A DNA stretch of 64,000 bases from Saururus chinensis. Its lineage: Eukaryota > Streptophyta > Magnoliopsida > Piperales > Saururaceae. Below the pieces are notes generated by a model. That model was not told the DNA's origin and did not search any database. It saw nothing but the letters and a program-made list of their open reading frames with translations. The first letter of the stretch is position 1, and every line of letters starts with the position of its first letter. The position numbers and the translations under genes are program-made. Below, one piece after another: positions 63,022 to 64,000 of this stretch. The stretch lies in the NCBI GenBank assembly GCA_035235625.1, contig CP141140.1, positions 16,388,685 to 16,452,684 of the forward strand, read 5' to 3'.

Positions 63022-64000
63022 GGAATATGAATGCTGGCGCAAGGGTGGATTTTACAAGTGGGCATAATGGAGATGGGACTTGCTAACAACCCATGAGCTA
63101 CCACTAATAAGAGCCTCATCTGCTATTAATTGTGGGATTAGGTGGAAAAGGTCCCCCCCGTCACCTCATGTAGGGTCCAGTCCCATAATACATTCATAAT
63201 TGCGTGTTGCACAACATTAGCCTTAAAATCACTTAAGCATTATTGCTACTAAAGAGTGTTAGTTGGCTATTTTTGTTTTGTTTTTCATGAGAAAAGACAT
63301 TAATCAGTATCATGGACGACAAGTTGGGCTTTCTAATCACCATGAATAGCACACTAGTTTCAATGGTCTTGAAGGGCAAGATCTGCCCACTATTAAATTG
63401 GGTCCCGCCAGCCAGCCAACGGAGCCCAGAGTTCAAGTTCCAAAGCCTAACAAAATAGCCTGTTTTAATTAAATAGCTTATATAATGGCGAATATCATAC
63501 TCCAAAGGTTACCAGGGTCCGGGGATACATTTTTTACAACCAAGCAAAGCTGCATAAACCCACCCACGAGTGATGGAACTCAGAGGGAAAGAGAGTGCCC
63601 TTGAGTACAATCATGATCTTCGAGTGCGTCTCTCGTGTAAAGCAATCTTGTCCTTTGGTCCCTCACCCTTCATCCTCAATGTCAGTGTAAAAAGAAGGTC
63701 CCAAATCCCTATTTGCTTCCCACGCACTAGAGACTAGATATATAGGAGAAGACGCGTCTTGAGGTCTACCATGGCTAGAAGTGCCACAAATCCAAGGTGG
63801 GTCTCTCCATATAATGCTAATTAAGTTCACCAAGCATGGTGCCTATACAAACTGTTTGGGAGTCCTTCTCTTCCATTTAGTTTTTAGCCTAGGTACTTAA
63901 CTCCCTCATTCTATTTGTACCTAAGACTTCAGTCATTTGGTTAAGAGAATGGTGCTTCCTATTTGAGTTTTTCCGTGGCGATCAAGGGGAAGAGTATGAA

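Larger units (their letters stand above)
59601..64000. other. intergenic region with no supported gene
   Basis: Apart from the MIP1/DUF547 promoter at the start, I see no gene. Present are a 41-bp-arm inverted repeat (62061-62160), a dispersed-repeat copy (62261-62320), a 22-bp tandem duplication (62977-63021) and two CACGTG/CCACGTG motifs near 61109 and 61349. An ATG in good context at 63770 might begin a gene running out of the window, but the frame closes after 17 codons unless spliced. Confidence 0.5.

Overview
The window is nuclear DNA from a flowering plant. The evidence is plant-type split genes with AT-rich introns, plant-only protein families (the TPLATE-complex subunit TWD40-1, a DUF1645 protein, a MIP1/DUF547 leucine-zipper protein), and plant MITEs in the spaces between genes. 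The species cannot be named from the sequence alone. I see no bacterial, organellar or viral gene.

Layout. 1-10.9 kb is AT-rich and holds transposon relics, including a Stowaway MITE, a 1.5 kb hAT-type element and a 1.6 kb foldback element. A single-exon DUF1645 gene lies on the minus strand at 10898-12043. Another repeat-rich spacer holds a striking 31-bp perfect hairpin. A single-exon MYB/SANT-like gene with a long Ala/Pro-rich repeat tail lies on the plus strand at 17310-19169. 19.2-26.3 kb is spacer with a second, inverted copy of the hAT-type element and further hAT-like MITEs. The largest gene, TWD40-1, spans 26305-48340 on the plus strand. I could join 24 exons into one frame of 1610 codons plus stop, and one of its introns is a minor-spliceosome AT-AC (U12) intron. 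48.3-55.7 kb is transposon-like spacer. A MIP1/DUF547 gene lies on the minus strand at 55676-59010 (11 coding exons, 614 residues). 59.0-64 kb shows no gene I can defend.

Function. The four genes are ordinary, separately transcribed nuclear genes. TWD40-1 belongs to the adaptor complex of plant clathrin-mediated endocytosis. DUF1645 proteins are poorly characterised and linked to stress and growth. MIP1/DUF547 proteins have a coiled coil plus a DUF547 domain. The MYB-like protein is of unknown function. Nothing suggests they act together.

Most notable: the AT-AC intron with textbook U12 signals, the repeat-built MYB-like protein, the inverted pair of hAT elements with near-perfect 8-bp target duplications, an intronic hAT MITE with a perfect 8-bp target duplication, and the long-arm foldback element.
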